64,000 nt of DNA from Serinicoccus chungangensis (GTDB lineage: Bacteria; Actinomycetota; Actinomycetes; Actinomycetales; Dermatophilaceae): positions 1-64,000 of the forward strand of contig NZ_CP040887.1 of NCBI RefSeq assembly GCF_006337125.1, read 5' to 3'. Shown in pieces: positions 42,301 through 50,297 of this stretch; the first letter of the stretch is position 1; every line of letters starts with the position of its first letter. The position numbers were made by a program, and so were the translations under genes. Under the pieces are notes generated by a model. The model saw only the letters and a program-made list of their open reading frames with translations. It ran no database searches and was not told the DNA's origin.

Positions 42301-42599
42301 GGCGTCAGTGGCGACGACGCGAGCACCGCCGACCGCGCCCCCGCCCCCGCGGCCCGCATCCACGCCGTCCACAAGCCCGCCAGCAGCGCCTTGCCGTCAC
42401 CGGCGCCGTCCTCGGTGAGGACCTCGCACGCCGCGACTTGCTCGGCGGTCAGATCGAGTCGATGGAACTGGGAGTCGCCGTCGGGCTGGACGTACAGCCG
42501 GACCGCGCCGCCATCGCCCTCGCTGGCATCGTCGACGGTGACCCAGTTCAGGTCCGGCCGCGACGGGACGCGGATGCGCAGACCGGGCACGAGGATCAC
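39351..42599 (-). CDS. SNF2-type helicase with DUF3883 domain
   Basis: The 1082-residue product has SF2/SNF2 motifs: motif I LADEPGTGKT (about 122-131), DEAH (about 224-227), LLMTATPHRGKEWLF, VLVSTDAGNEGIDLQ and motif VI QRMGRIHRVGQ (about 560). The C-terminal 150 residues contain GYDLHASRGREQRLVEIKG and TADEVLIATQHGKDYWLYVV. This is a DUF3883-type domain with the D-x(n)-E-x-K pattern of restriction-endonuclease-like folds. It is the first gene of a four-gene overlapping operon. GTG 42599 is taken as start; the ribosome site is weak. It resembles the helicase of helicase-methylase-ATPase (Hma-like) and DISARM-type systems. Confidence 0.9.
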   Translation of the reverse strand: MILVPGLRIRVPSRPDLNWVTVDDASEGDGGAVRLYVQPDGDSQFHRLDLTAEQVAACEVLTEDGAGDGKALLAGLWTAWMRAAGAGARSAVLASSPLTPYAHQMNAVYGAMLPQPRLRFLLADEPGTGKTIMAGLYLREMQRLGFVRSALIVVPAHLVSKWQADFERFFGGGLRAITAQTVREHGLDSGHDLWIVSLDLLSVNGAVQDAVHPDRMGWDAVVFDEAHRLTPTAVGYYQAGEMLALNTPRALLMTATPHRGKEWLFRALLHLVDPDVFPEVESNKEPSRQVKPGRVHFLRRMKEDLVDFDGTTKLFKGRHAENQPVRLSPVETEFYAEALDLVDRYFPAIAVPLGKMVYGKRAASSLHALAETLKRRRDGMGTQMPSAAAQEADPDGDDPATADEARIVHEGSKSAKAERKEIDALLARLGPLVADMEQPASKWDPLVLTCLGRNGIKPGNGEQAVVFTEYADTADWLVQRLLHAGFTAKRYSGRDNHHTRDETRDAFARRDFQVLVSTDAGNEGIDLQTAHVLVNYDIPWSLVRLEQRMGRIHRVGQTRDVELYNLIAKDTREGEVLEVLLGNFVTAANQLEGRMFDSLSLVGELVGLADDELSKVLADTFGDEEQRARALSAVGAVTASRLADAAKRADDQERALKTSVDISQAVAALKDERLDRINPAIVEAFLRHAADGGAVRVSPHAAGDGMFTLALPSGTELPREFAPPGQRRAGTTALIATSGKSLAHARRNGAAVSDAVNLGPSDPPFKALVAHCTDALGPAMFRGAGLVDQTSSTDYDLFAYDADLTEAGGRRKGTWACLVRVDSAGARLVRWEMLANLVPADAPAGGPHPARSHDAAARAAMEGLEEQQRRSRALDDWLRVAQRELDLLPNELTNDIGDRDARIAERARLKAMTNQRLADLRQMSEVTIGEPRRLAWARVTAAAPPTEPTEADSERISSDLVAEMLREQGYAVSDVHTEGRGYDLHASRGREQRLVEIKGVWNAASSQGVSLTADEVLIATQHGKDYWLYVVDQCNDGTGRLYGTYPDPVRTFGDLSIAQVIVHVPGSALKAARDTEEHAPCA

Positions 42600-42955
42600 G
42601 GTGCAACCCTAGAGGGACATGGCGGGGAGAACCGACACGTCCGGACGGCGCGGCGGCTGAACGCGCACCTCCGTGCCGCGAGTTCCTCGCCTCTGCGCGA
42701 AGCTGCGGCGGCGGCTAGCACCATCAGGCGCCGAGCAGCCGCTAACCGGGATGGGGGCGTCTCCTGGCGCTGCTCCTCAGCGGCTACGCCCAACAGCATC
42801 CTCCAGGCCCCGCCGTCCTTGCCTACCGCGCCGACGATTGGCGATCCCAACAAGTCGCAAGTCCGAGCGGCCGACCTTCGGCGCACAGGTTTGCCCATCC
42901 CCTCATGCACGTCCCCGGGCCCGCCGCTCCCGGGCCTAAGGCAGCCAGAGCGGGC

Positions 42956-42996
42956 GTACCCCACTTGTACCCCAGAAAAGTACTGCAGTGGGGTAC
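42956..42996. repeat. Inverted repeat with GTACCCC motifs near the right att
   Basis: GTACCCCACT (42956-42965) and AGTGGGGTAC (42987-42996) are exact inverted repeats. Between them lies a GTACCCCAG (42967-42975). Together with 43057-43065 this gives four GTACCCC-type motifs within 110 bases, a plausible integrase/excisionase arm-site array. Confidence 0.55.
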
Positions 42997-43056
42997 ATAT
43001 TTCGCGCGATCGAGTGCTCTGCAACGCGACATACTCGCAGGTCAGAGCGCTCTCGC

Positions 43057-43065
43057 GTACCCCAG
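43057..43065 (+). promoter_or_regulatory. Candidate integrase arm site next to the right att
   Basis: GTACCCCAG ends eight bases before the right attachment repeat. It is identical to the motifs at 15679, 21015 and 42967. Confidence 0.4.
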
Positions 43066-43072
43066 CCGTGGA

Positions 43073-43117
43073 CTTTGCAAGCAGGGGGTTAGGGGTTCGA
43101 GTCCCCTCGCCTCCACC
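43073..43117 (+). repeat. Right attachment repeat
   Basis: These 45 bases are identical to the tRNA-Ala 3' end at 15585-15629 and form the right boundary of the island. A partial tRNA without the 5' half is left here. Confidence 0.9.
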
Positions 43118-43128
43118 GAGCGACGTCA

Positions 43129-43159
43129 GAGGCCCTTCCCGCACTGCGGGGAGGGCCTC
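43129..43159 (+). terminator. Original tRNA-Ala terminator displaced by the island
   Basis: GAGGCCCTTCCCGC pairs with GCGGGGAGGGCCTC (one G-T) around an ACT loop. It is probably the host's original terminator for tRNA-Ala, moved 27 kb away by the insertion. Confidence 0.7.
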
Positions 43160-43200
43160 CGTCATGGGCGCCTCCTCCGGGTGGGTGACAGGATGGCCGA

Positions 43201-44007
43201 ATGAGCTCCCTCTCCTCTCGAGGCGTCCTCGTCACCGGCTCCTCGCGAGGCGTGGGGGCGGCGGTGGCCCGCGCCTTCGCGGCGCGGGGCGACCGGGTCG
43301 TCGTCCACTACCTCGGCAGCGAGGCGGCCGCGCACGAGGTGTGCCGTGACCTCCCCGGAGAGGGGCACGCCGTCGTCCAGGCCGACCTCGCGGATCCGGA
43401 CGCCGTCGAGCGGCTGGCAGCGGAGGCGGTCGAGGCCCTGGGCCGGGTCGACGTCCTCGTCAACAACGCGGCGATGCTCGCCGCCCCGTCGGAGGGCGGG
43501 AGCCGGCGCGGAGACCACCCGCTCGAGGAGACCTCGTACGCCGCGTGGGTGGAGATCTGGCGGCGCACCCTGGACACCAACCTGCTGGGCCCGGCCCACC
43601 TGACCTGGCAGGTGGCCCGCCACATGATCGACGTGCCGCCCGCCGACGGCGTGCCCGTCGGGCGGATCGTCAACGTCGGCAGCCGCGGCGCCTACCGGGG
43701 CGAACCGGACATCCCGGCCTACGGCGCGAGCAAGGCCGGCCTGCACTCCTTCGGCCAGTCGATGGCGGTGCGCCTGGGCCGGCACGGGATCGCGGTGACC
43801 TCGGTGGCCCCGGGCTTCATCGAGACCGAGATGGCCGGGTATGCGCTGGCCGGGGACCGCGGTGCGGCAACCCGGGCGCAGAGCCCCTTCGGCCGGGTCG
43901 CCCGGCCGCACGAGGTGGCCGATGCCGTGCTGGCGCTCGCCGACCCCCGGGCGGAGTGGGCCTCGGGCGCGGTCCTCGACCTCAACGGGGCCAGCCACCT
44001 GCGCTGA
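43201..44007 (+). CDS. SDR-family oxidoreductase
   Basis: The 268-residue product is a classical short-chain dehydrogenase/reductase: cofactor loop VTGSSRGVGAAVARA, NNAAM, catalytic Ser in NVGSRGAYRG, YGASKAG (Tyr, Lys) and a C-terminal GRVARPHEVADAVLALAD. The arrangement resembles 3-oxoacyl-ACP reductase (FabG)-like enzymes, but the substrate cannot be inferred. It is the first host gene to the right of the island. Upstream signals are weak, so a different start a few codons away is possible. Confidence 0.88.
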   Translation: MSSLSSRGVLVTGSSRGVGAAVARAFAARGDRVVVHYLGSEAAAHEVCRDLPGEGHAVVQADLADPDAVERLAAEAVEALGRVDVLVNNAAMLAAPSEGGSRRGDHPLEETSYAAWVEIWRRTLDTNLLGPAHLTWQVARHMIDVPPADGVPVGRIVNVGSRGAYRGEPDIPAYGASKAGLHSFGQSMAVRLGRHGIAVTSVAPGFIETEMAGYALAGDRGAATRAQSPFGRVARPHEVADAVLALADPRAEWASGAVLDLNGASHLR

Positions 44008-44180
44008 CACGCCGCCGGTCCGGCCCTCATCAGGTCGCGACCGGTCTCGTCGGGGTGTCCAGGACGCACGGCCGTCCGAGGGAGATGGCCCGCGCAGGCC
44101 CTACCCACGGGGCGCGCGGAGTGCCACACTGAGGAGATAGGCGACATGTGACGAGTCGCCGGGACGACAAGGGGTCCGTG

Positions 44181-46463
44181 ATGCTCCTTCGACGGTTCTG
44201 GACAGCCGTGGTGGTGGCCGGCTCCACGCTGGCTGTGGCGCTGGGGCCGGCCCCCGCCCTGGGTGACGGCGCCGGCGCTCGGGTGCCGCCGGCCCCGGCC
44301 GCGGCACCGGTCCTGTCCCAGCTGCCCCCTCCCCAGCCAGGTGCCGAGGTCTACCGCCGCCCGGTGGACGGGTCGTACACCATCAGCGGACGCGGCTTCG
44401 GCCACGGCATCGGCATGTCCCAGTACGGCGCGCACGGCGCCGGCCTCGCCGGCCTGACGCACGCCCAGATCCTCGCCTACTACTACCCGGGCACCCGGTT
44501 GGACACCCGCACCCTCGGACCCATCCGTGTCGGCATCACCGTCGACGACGACGGGGGGACCCGGGTCGCCCACCGCTCCGGCCTCCGGGTCGGCAACGCG
44601 GCGACCAGCACGACGACGTATGCCCTTCCCTCCGGTCGCGACCAGTGGCGGGTGCGGGCCACCGGCTCCTCCGCCTCGAGCTGCGTGCTGGAGGGTCGGG
44701 TCGACGGGGGGTGGTCGACGACCTGGCCGGCGGGGCTGACGCGAGCCTGCCCGCTGACCTTCAGCTCGCCCACCGAGAGCAGCGTCGACCTCGTCCTGCC
44801 CGACGGGTCGCGGCGGGTCTACCGTGGGGTGCTCACGGCGGTGCATACCGGCTCGTCCACCCTGACGACCGTCAACCGGGTGCCGATGCAGTCCTACCTG
44901 CGCTCGGTCGTGGCCGCGGAGATGCCCGCCTCCTTCCACGCCGCCGCCCTGCGCAGCCAGGCCGTGAGCGCGCGGACGTATGCCGCCCGTGGCGTGGGCG
45001 GGACGGCGATCTACGACACCTGCGACACGGTGGCGTGCCAGGTCTACCGGGGCAGGGGGGTGCGGACCAGCGGCGGTGGCCTCACCTCCTACGAGCACCC
45101 CGACACCGATGCCGCGGTGTCGGCGACGCCGGGTCAGGTCCTGACCTACCCCTTCGGCACCGGTCGGGCGTTGGCCACCACGATGTTCTCCTCGTCCTCG
45201 GGCGGGCACACCGCACCAGGCTCAGCGGCGCACCCCTACCTGCGTGCCCACCCGGACGCGTACGACGGGGTAGCCGCCAACGGCCGGCACACCTGGTCGG
45301 GCGAGCTGCCCGTGAGCACCCTGGAGTCGACCTTCGGGATCGCCTGGGTGGAGCGGGTGCAGGTGCTCAGACGAGACGGCTTCGGGTCCTTCGGCGGGCG
45401 CATCGAGGCCGCCCGCGTGGAGGGCTACACCTCCTCAGGCCGTTACACCTACCGGGACGTCACCGGCCCCGACCTCCGCTTCGCCCGGCCCTACCCGACG
45501 CACCGCAACGGGCTGTCCTCCCACTACTTCACCTTCGTCGCCGAGCCCACGGTGCGACCTGCCACCCGCATCGCAGGTGCCGACCGGTACGCCACGAGCG
45601 CCGCCGTGGCGCGTGCCTGGCCGGCGGGGGTCTCCACCGCCTACATCGCCTCCGGTCGCGACTTTCCCGACGCGCTCACCGCGGCAGCCCGCAGCGGGGT
45701 CCGCGACGCTCCCCTGCTCATCACCGACCCGGTGTCGCTGTCGTCGTCGACCGCCCAGGCGCTGGCCCGGTTGCAACCGGGGCGCATCGTCGTGGTCGGG
45801 GGCTCGGCGGCCGTCTCCGACACGGTCGTCTCCCAGCTGGCGGCATACTCCTCCAGCGGCGAGGTGCAGCGGCTGGGTGGCGCCGACCGCTACCACGTGG
45901 CGGCCAACGTCGCCGCGCACTACCCGCCGGACGTCCCCCGGGTCTACCTGGCCAGCGGGCAGGACTACCCCGACGCGCTCTCCGGCGCTGCCCTGGCCGC
46001 CCGCCAGGGAGCCCCGCTGCTGCTCACCCGCCCGACGTCGCTCCCACCCGTGGTCGCCGAGCAGCTGCGACGCCTGTCCCCCGGCCAGGTCATCGTGCTG
46101 GGCGGCGATGCGGCGGTCTCGGGGGCCACGGCGCGGGCCGCCGGCAGCTTGAGCGACACCGGCGCGTTCACCCGGGTGTCCGGCGCCGACCGGTACGCCA
46201 CCGCCCAGGCCGTCGCCCAGCTCTACCCCGCCGGCACCAGCCGCGCCTACGTGACCTCGGGCACCGCCTACCCCGACGCGCTGGTGGCCGCCGCACGAGC
46301 GGGGCGCCAGGACGCTCCCCTGCTGCTCACCCGGGAGACCGCGGTGCCCGGACGCACGGCCGCAGCCCTGGACCGGCTCACCCTCTCGGCGATCTACGTC
46401 GTGGGAGGGTCCGCCGTCGTCAGCGACCGCGTGGTCGCCGAGCTGGGCCTGGCGCTGGAGTGA
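44181..46463 (+). CDS. Secreted SpoIID/LytB protein with cell-wall-binding repeats
   Basis: The 760-residue product starts with a signal peptide (MLLRRFWTAVVVAGSTLAVA, cleavage near ALG). A SpoIID/LytB domain follows, with FGHGIGMSQYGAHGAGLAG, YLRSVVAAEMPASFHAAALR and SAVSARTYAA-like sequence. SpoIID proteins are peptidoglycan lytic transglycosylases. The C-terminal 300 residues hold three cell-wall-binding repeats of type 2 (ADRYATSAAVARAW, ADRYHVAANVA, ADRYATAQAVAQ) that anchor the protein to the wall. ATG 44181 with AAGGGG upstream is chosen over the GTG at 44148. Confidence 0.9.
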   Translation: MLLRRFWTAVVVAGSTLAVALGPAPALGDGAGARVPPAPAAAPVLSQLPPPQPGAEVYRRPVDGSYTISGRGFGHGIGMSQYGAHGAGLAGLTHAQILAYYYPGTRLDTRTLGPIRVGITVDDDGGTRVAHRSGLRVGNAATSTTTYALPSGRDQWRVRATGSSASSCVLEGRVDGGWSTTWPAGLTRACPLTFSSPTESSVDLVLPDGSRRVYRGVLTAVHTGSSTLTTVNRVPMQSYLRSVVAAEMPASFHAAALRSQAVSARTYAARGVGGTAIYDTCDTVACQVYRGRGVRTSGGGLTSYEHPDTDAAVSATPGQVLTYPFGTGRALATTMFSSSSGGHTAPGSAAHPYLRAHPDAYDGVAANGRHTWSGELPVSTLESTFGIAWVERVQVLRRDGFGSFGGRIEAARVEGYTSSGRYTYRDVTGPDLRFARPYPTHRNGLSSHYFTFVAEPTVRPATRIAGADRYATSAAVARAWPAGVSTAYIASGRDFPDALTAAARSGVRDAPLLITDPVSLSSSTAQALARLQPGRIVVVGGSAAVSDTVVSQLAAYSSSGEVQRLGGADRYHVAANVAAHYPPDVPRVYLASGQDYPDALSGAALAARQGAPLLLTRPTSLPPVVAEQLRRLSPGQVIVLGGDAAVSGATARAAGSLSDTGAFTRVSGADRYATAQAVAQLYPAGTSRAYVTSGTAYPDALVAAARAGRQDAPLLLTRETAVPGRTAAALDRLTLSAIYVVGGSAVVSDRVVAELGLALE

Positions 46464-46481
46464 CCCGGGGGAGCCGCCCGG

Positions 46482-48044
46482 TCAGCCATCGACGGTGCTG
46501 TCCGCCGTGTCGACCGTGGCCGACGGGACGACCTCGTCCGCCGGCCGGTCGTCGGCCGACCGCCCGCTGCGCAGCATCTGCAGCAGGTCGATGCCGGTCT
46601 GCGACTTGAGCTGCTTGGCGAGCTCCTGGACCCCGGTCGACACCTGGCCGGAGAGCCGGGAGGCGCCGTCGCGGTCGATGACGGTGATGTCGTCGATGCT
46701 GCCCAGCGCGTCGGCGTAGGGCTGCGCCATCTTGGGCAGGGCGTCGAGCACCATCTGCAGGCGCGCCGACTCCGGGAAGGTCTGGTAGGCGTCGGCCTCC
46801 GCCTTGATCGCGGCACCGCGCGCCTCGCCCTTGGCCCGCTCCGCGGCGGCCTCGGCCTCACCGCGCGCCTGCACCCCGTCGGCCTCGGCCCGCGCCCGCG
46901 CGAGCGCTCCCTCGGCGTTCCGCTGCTGCTCCACCAGCGCCGCCTCGGCGCGTGCCCGCAGGGCCGCGGCCTCCGCGTCGGCCTGCGCCGTCGTGCGCTG
47001 CGCCTCGGCCTCCGCCTTGCGGATCGCCGTGGTCTTGGCGGCCTCCGCCTCCTGCTCCGCGGCGTACTTGCGGGCGTCCGCCTCCTGGGCCGCCTCGTAC
47101 TTGCGCGCCTCCGCCGGCTTGCGCACCTCGGTCTGCAGCTCCTGCTCGCGCAGCGCCGCCCGGCGCTGGGCGACCTGCTCCTGCTCGACCAGCACCGACT
47201 GCTGGGCCTCGGCCTCGGCGCGCTCCTTCGCCGCCCCGGCCTCGGCCTCCGCCGTCGCGGTCTCCCGGGCGATCTGCGCGTTGCGCAGGGCCAGCGCCTT
47301 GTCGGACTCCGCGATCTGCACGGCGGCCTCGTTGGAGCGCTCGGTGCTCTCCTGCCGGGCCTGCGCCTCGGCGATCTCGGCGTCCCGGGCGACCGCGGCG
47401 GCGCGCGGCCGGCCCAGGTTGCGGATGTAGTCGCCGGAGTCCTCGACCGTCTGGATCTCGAAGTTCTCCAGGATGAGGCCGCGCTCGGCCAGCATCGGCA
47501 CCGCGATGTCCTTGACCTCCTTGGAGAAGTCCTGCCGCTCGTAGAGGATCGACTCGACGGTCAGCGTGCCCGCGATCGTGCGCAGCACACCGACGAGGAC
47601 CTCGCTGGTCTGCTGCTCGATCACCTGCTCCTGGCTGCGCCCGGCGAAGCGCTGCGCCGCGGCCCGCACCATGCGCTCGGTGCCGCCCACCTTGACGACG
47701 GCGATGCTGCGCAGGGTGACGCCGACACCGCTCTTGGTCGTGGCGTCCTCGGCCGTCACCGGGAAGCTCTGCGAGGCCAGCGACAGCCGCGCGACCTGCT
47801 CGAAGATCGGCTTGACGAAGGTGCCGCCGCCGATGACGACCCGCTGTCCGGACAGGTCCGTGGTCTCGTCCCCGGTCTCGGGGTTGATGACGGGGGTGCC
47901 GCTCTTGCGCCCGGTGATGATGAGCGCCTCGTCCGGGGTGGCGATCTTGAACCGCACCTTGGCGTAGACGAAGGCGACCACCGCCAGGACGACCAGGGCG
48001 ACGACGATCGCCGCGACGATGAGGACGGGGCCGGCGAGATCCAT
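46482..48044 (-). CDS. Flotillin-like SPFH protein
   Basis: The 520-residue product has one N-terminal membrane span (VLIVAAIVVALVVLAVVAFV), an SPFH/band-7 domain (about 30-190: RFKIATPDEALIITGRK and FPVTAEDATTKSGVGV) and a long Ala/Glu-rich coiled coil (about 220-420). Flotillins organise membrane microdomains and affect fluidity. ATG 48044 has AAGGAG upstream; the open frame extends to 48140 but codes an atypical stretch. It converges with the SpoIID gene, 18 bases apart. Confidence 0.92.
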   Translation of the reverse strand: MDLAGPVLIVAAIVVALVVLAVVAFVYAKVRFKIATPDEALIITGRKSGTPVINPETGDETTDLSGQRVVIGGGTFVKPIFEQVARLSLASQSFPVTAEDATTKSGVGVTLRSIAVVKVGGTERMVRAAAQRFAGRSQEQVIEQQTSEVLVGVLRTIAGTLTVESILYERQDFSKEVKDIAVPMLAERGLILENFEIQTVEDSGDYIRNLGRPRAAAVARDAEIAEAQARQESTERSNEAAVQIAESDKALALRNAQIARETATAEAEAGAAKERAEAEAQQSVLVEQEQVAQRRAALREQELQTEVRKPAEARKYEAAQEADARKYAAEQEAEAAKTTAIRKAEAEAQRTTAQADAEAAALRARAEAALVEQQRNAEGALARARAEADGVQARGEAEAAAERAKGEARGAAIKAEADAYQTFPESARLQMVLDALPKMAQPYADALGSIDDITVIDRDGASRLSGQVSTGVQELAKQLKSQTGIDLLQMLRSGRSADDRPADEVVPSATVDTADSTVDG

Positions 48045-48217
48045 GGGGCTCCTTCGGGGACGACGTGTGCTCCGGCGGGGTGGCCGAAGGTCCGTCGTGG
48101 ACGTGCAGCCCCCCGGGTCGACCGTCCCGTATGCCTGCACGACGCCGGGCGGTCCCCCTCAGCCTAACCAGGCGCGTCGGCGTGACGGGGCAGGTCAGCC
48201 CGCCAGTCGCCCTCTCG

Positions 48218-49189
48218 TCACGACGCTGCGGCAGCCCTCAGCAGGGCCAGGCTGGCCTCGACGACCTGCGCCTGCGCCTCCGCCCGGCTCGTCCCCGGTA
48301 TGCCGTCGCCCGGCTGCTCGCCGTAGTCCCCGAAGAAGGCGTGCACCCCGCCGGCGACCTCGACCGCCTGGGTGTCCGGTGGGAGGTCGGCCAGGCTGGC
48401 CCCGATGTCGGCCGGGGTGGCGAGGCCGTCCTCGCTGCCGGACACGGTGGCGACCGCCAGGTCCGCGCGCCCGCTGAGGTCGTCCAGCGGGTAGGACGCC
48501 CAGAGCAGCAGGCCGTCGATCTCGTCGGGGTGGTCGGCGGCATACGTGGAGGCCACGACCCCGCCGAGGCTGTGGCCGCCGGTCACCCACGTGCCGACCT
48601 CGGGGTGGTCCGCGATGACCCCGGAGGGCGCCCCGGCCGCGGTGAAGCCGATGCCGAAGGGCTGCTTGACGACGACGACCAGGTGGCCGTCGGCGGCGAT
48701 CTCGGTGAGCAGCGGGAGGTAGGCCCGCGGGTCGACCCGCGCGCCCGGCTGGAAGACCAGCCCGTCCGCCGGCGCTCCCGCCGTGGGCGTGATCGTGATC
48801 CGCGACGCGGAGTCGGCGACCGCCACCTCCGGCGTGCCGTCCGTCAGGGCGACCGCCTGCGGGCTGGCGCCGAAGGGCCGCAACCAGGTCAGGACGCCCA
48901 GCACCAGGACGCTCGCGAGGACCACGACCGCACCGCCCGCGACGCGCAGCCACGGCCGCCGTCGGCGGTCCCCTGGCGGCGGGGCGCCAGCTCGGGCCCG
49001 GCGGATCCCGTCGGCGAGCACCAGGACGCCGACGACCGCGGCGAGCGAGACGGCGACCGCGTAGGCCGGGTGGCCGGCCAGCAGGACCCCCGCCAGGGTG
49101 GCCCAGACCCAGGCGGGCACCAGGACCCACAGCGCGCCCAGGACGAGCAGGGGCCAGGACGGGCGGTGACCGCTGGTCAGGGGCCTCAC
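48218..49189 (-). CDS. Membrane-anchored alpha/beta hydrolase
   Basis: The 323-residue product has three hydrophobic spans in its first 110 residues, then an alpha/beta hydrolase domain. The nucleophile elbow is TGGHSLGGVVA, and GGVHAFFGDYG supplies a likely catalytic histidine. The substrate is unknown. GTG 49189 overlaps the AzlD stop (GTGA), so it is co-expressed with azlCD although a functional link is not evident. The 173-base gap to the flotillin gene downstream holds the flotillin promoter. Confidence 0.8.
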   Translation of the reverse strand: MRPLTSGHRPSWPLLVLGALWVLVPAWVWATLAGVLLAGHPAYAVAVSLAAVVGVLVLADGIRRARAGAPPPGDRRRRPWLRVAGGAVVVLASVLVLGVLTWLRPFGASPQAVALTDGTPEVAVADSASRITITPTAGAPADGLVFQPGARVDPRAYLPLLTEIAADGHLVVVVKQPFGIGFTAAGAPSGVIADHPEVGTWVTGGHSLGGVVASTYAADHPDEIDGLLLWASYPLDDLSGRADLAVATVSGSEDGLATPADIGASLADLPPDTQAVEVAGGVHAFFGDYGEQPGDGIPGTSRAEAQAQVVEASLALLRAAAAS

Positions 49190-49497
49190 GGGAGCCCCGC
49201 GAGCCGGCCGAGCGCCGCGGCCGTGGCGCCCACCACGACGACGAGGAGGAAGGGCGCGCGCAGGAGCAGCGCCACCACCGCGGCCGCCAGGGCCAGCAGC
49301 CGGGAGTCCAGGGCGAGGGCCTGGCCGTCGGCCACGGCGTTCATCGTCACCAGCGAGGCCAGCAGCCCGATCGTCATGCACCCCGAGACCCGCACGACCG
49401 CGGGCGAGCCGAGCAGCCGCTGCGGCACGAGGTATCCGCTGAGCTTGGTGAGGAAGGCGAGCCCGCACGCGGCGAGCAGCCACAGCCATACCGTCAC
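49186..49497 (-). CDS. azlD: AzlD-family branched-chain amino acid exporter subunit
   Basis: The 103-residue membrane protein has about four hydrophobic segments and the family pattern LAFLTKLSGYLVPQRLL and VSGCMTIGLLASLVTMNAVADG. AzlD partners AzlC to export branched-chain amino acids. GTG 49497 overlaps the azlC stop (GTGA) and the gene's own stop overlaps the hydrolase start, so the three form an operon. Confidence 0.88.
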   Translation of the reverse strand: MTVWLWLLAACGLAFLTKLSGYLVPQRLLGSPAVVRVSGCMTIGLLASLVTMNAVADGQALALDSRLLALAAAVVALLLRAPFLLVVVVGATAAALGRLAGLP

Positions 49498-50195
49498 CGC
49501 GCCACCACCCGGTCGGGCGTGCGCTCGCGCCCCCACCAGCCGACGAGGGCGGCGACGGCGGCCGCCACGAGGATGGGGATCCCCGGCGGCACGAGAGGTA
49601 TGGCCAGCACGGTCACCACCGCGCAGACCGTGGCGATCGCCCAGGGCTCGCGCCCGCGCAGGCGCGGCCACAGCAGCCCGAGGAAGGCCGCCACCGCGGC
49701 GCCGTCCAGGCCCCACCGCCGCGGGTCGCCGAGCGCGTCACCGGCCAGCGCGCCGAGCAGGGTCATGAGGTTCCACAGGACGAAGATGCCGACGCCGGCG
49801 GTCCAGAACCCTCGAGCCTGCTCGTCCCGGTCGCTCTGCCCCAGCGCGATGGCCGTCGACTCGTCGATGGTGACGTGCGCGGCCGCGAGCCGGCGCCAGC
49901 CGCGTGGCCGCAGCAGCGTGCTGACCTGCATGCCGTAGACCCCGTTGCGCAGCCCCAGCAGCGTGGCCGCGCCGGCGGCGGACGCGGGGCTCCCTCCCCC
50001 GGCGAGCACCCCGATGAAGGCGAACTGCGACCCGCCGGAGAAGAGCAGCAGGCTGAGCACGCAGACCTCGGCCACCCCCAGGCCGCTGGCCGTGCCGAGC
50101 GCGCCGAAGGACACGCCGTAGGCCCCGGTGGCCACCGCGATGGACAGCCCGGCCCGGGTGGCCGGGCTGGTCCGCACCCGCTCGCGCACGTTCAC
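49494..50195 (-). CDS. azlC: AzlC-family branched-chain amino acid exporter
   Basis: The 233-residue membrane protein has the AzlC signature (SIAVATGAYGVSFGALG, LLLFSGGSQFAFIGVLAGGG, LGLRNGVYGM and HVTIDESTAIALGQ) and about seven hydrophobic spans. It forms the exporter with AzlD encoded immediately downstream. GTG 50195 is the start. A strong hairpin terminator lies just upstream and separates it from the amidase gene. Confidence 0.92.
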   Translation of the reverse strand: MNVRERVRTSPATRAGLSIAVATGAYGVSFGALGTASGLGVAEVCVLSLLLFSGGSQFAFIGVLAGGGSPASAAGAATLLGLRNGVYGMQVSTLLRPRGWRRLAAAHVTIDESTAIALGQSDRDEQARGFWTAGVGIFVLWNLMTLLGALAGDALGDPRRWGLDGAAVAAFLGLLWPRLRGREPWAIATVCAVVTVLAIPLVPPGIPILVAAAVAALVGWWGRERTPDRVVAR

Positions 50196-50236
50196 CCCGT
50201 CATCGTGCCTCCTCCGCGGGGCCGGGGAGGACAGGA

Positions 50237-50293
50237 CCCGGGATGGAGAGGCGGCGCCTGGGGCGGATCCGGGTGCCGTCTCTCCATCCCGGG
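50237..50293 (-). terminator. Terminator of the amidase gene
   Basis: CCCGGGATGGAGAG (50237-50250) and CTCTCCATCCCGGG (50280-50293) are perfect inverted 14-base arms around a 29-base GC-rich loop. They lie between the amidase stop and the azlC start. There is no T-run. Confidence 0.7.
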
Positions 50294-50297
50294 AGTC

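Larger units (their letters stand above)
42600..43072. other. Right end of the island, noncoding with repeat motifs
   Basis: This stretch upstream of the helicase gene contains no convincing gene; a 189-codon minus-strand frame has no protein-like features. It should hold the helicase operon promoter. Near the att site it carries a perfect inverted repeat and several GTACCCCA motifs, annotated separately. Confidence 0.6.
15585..43117. mobile_element. Composite genomic island in tRNA-Ala
   Basis: The island is bounded by two identical 45-bp repeats (15585-15629 and 43073-43117). It carries integrase/excisionase genes, a MobF relaxase and many defence-type genes, several with visibly lower GC than the host. 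An internal 39-bp copy of the tRNA end at 20928-20966 splits it into a left unit of about 5.3 kb and a right unit of about 22 kb, so two insertions or one insertion with internal rearrangement are likely. No type IV secretion genes are visible. It is probably a mobilisable or decayed conjugative element. Confidence 0.88.

Noticed and set aside
42596..43165. 189-codon minus-strand frame at the right island end
   Set aside because: Its start is formed by the tRNA remnant and terminator (the GEGTRTPNPLL-like sequence is the familiar translation of a tRNA end); no protein features.
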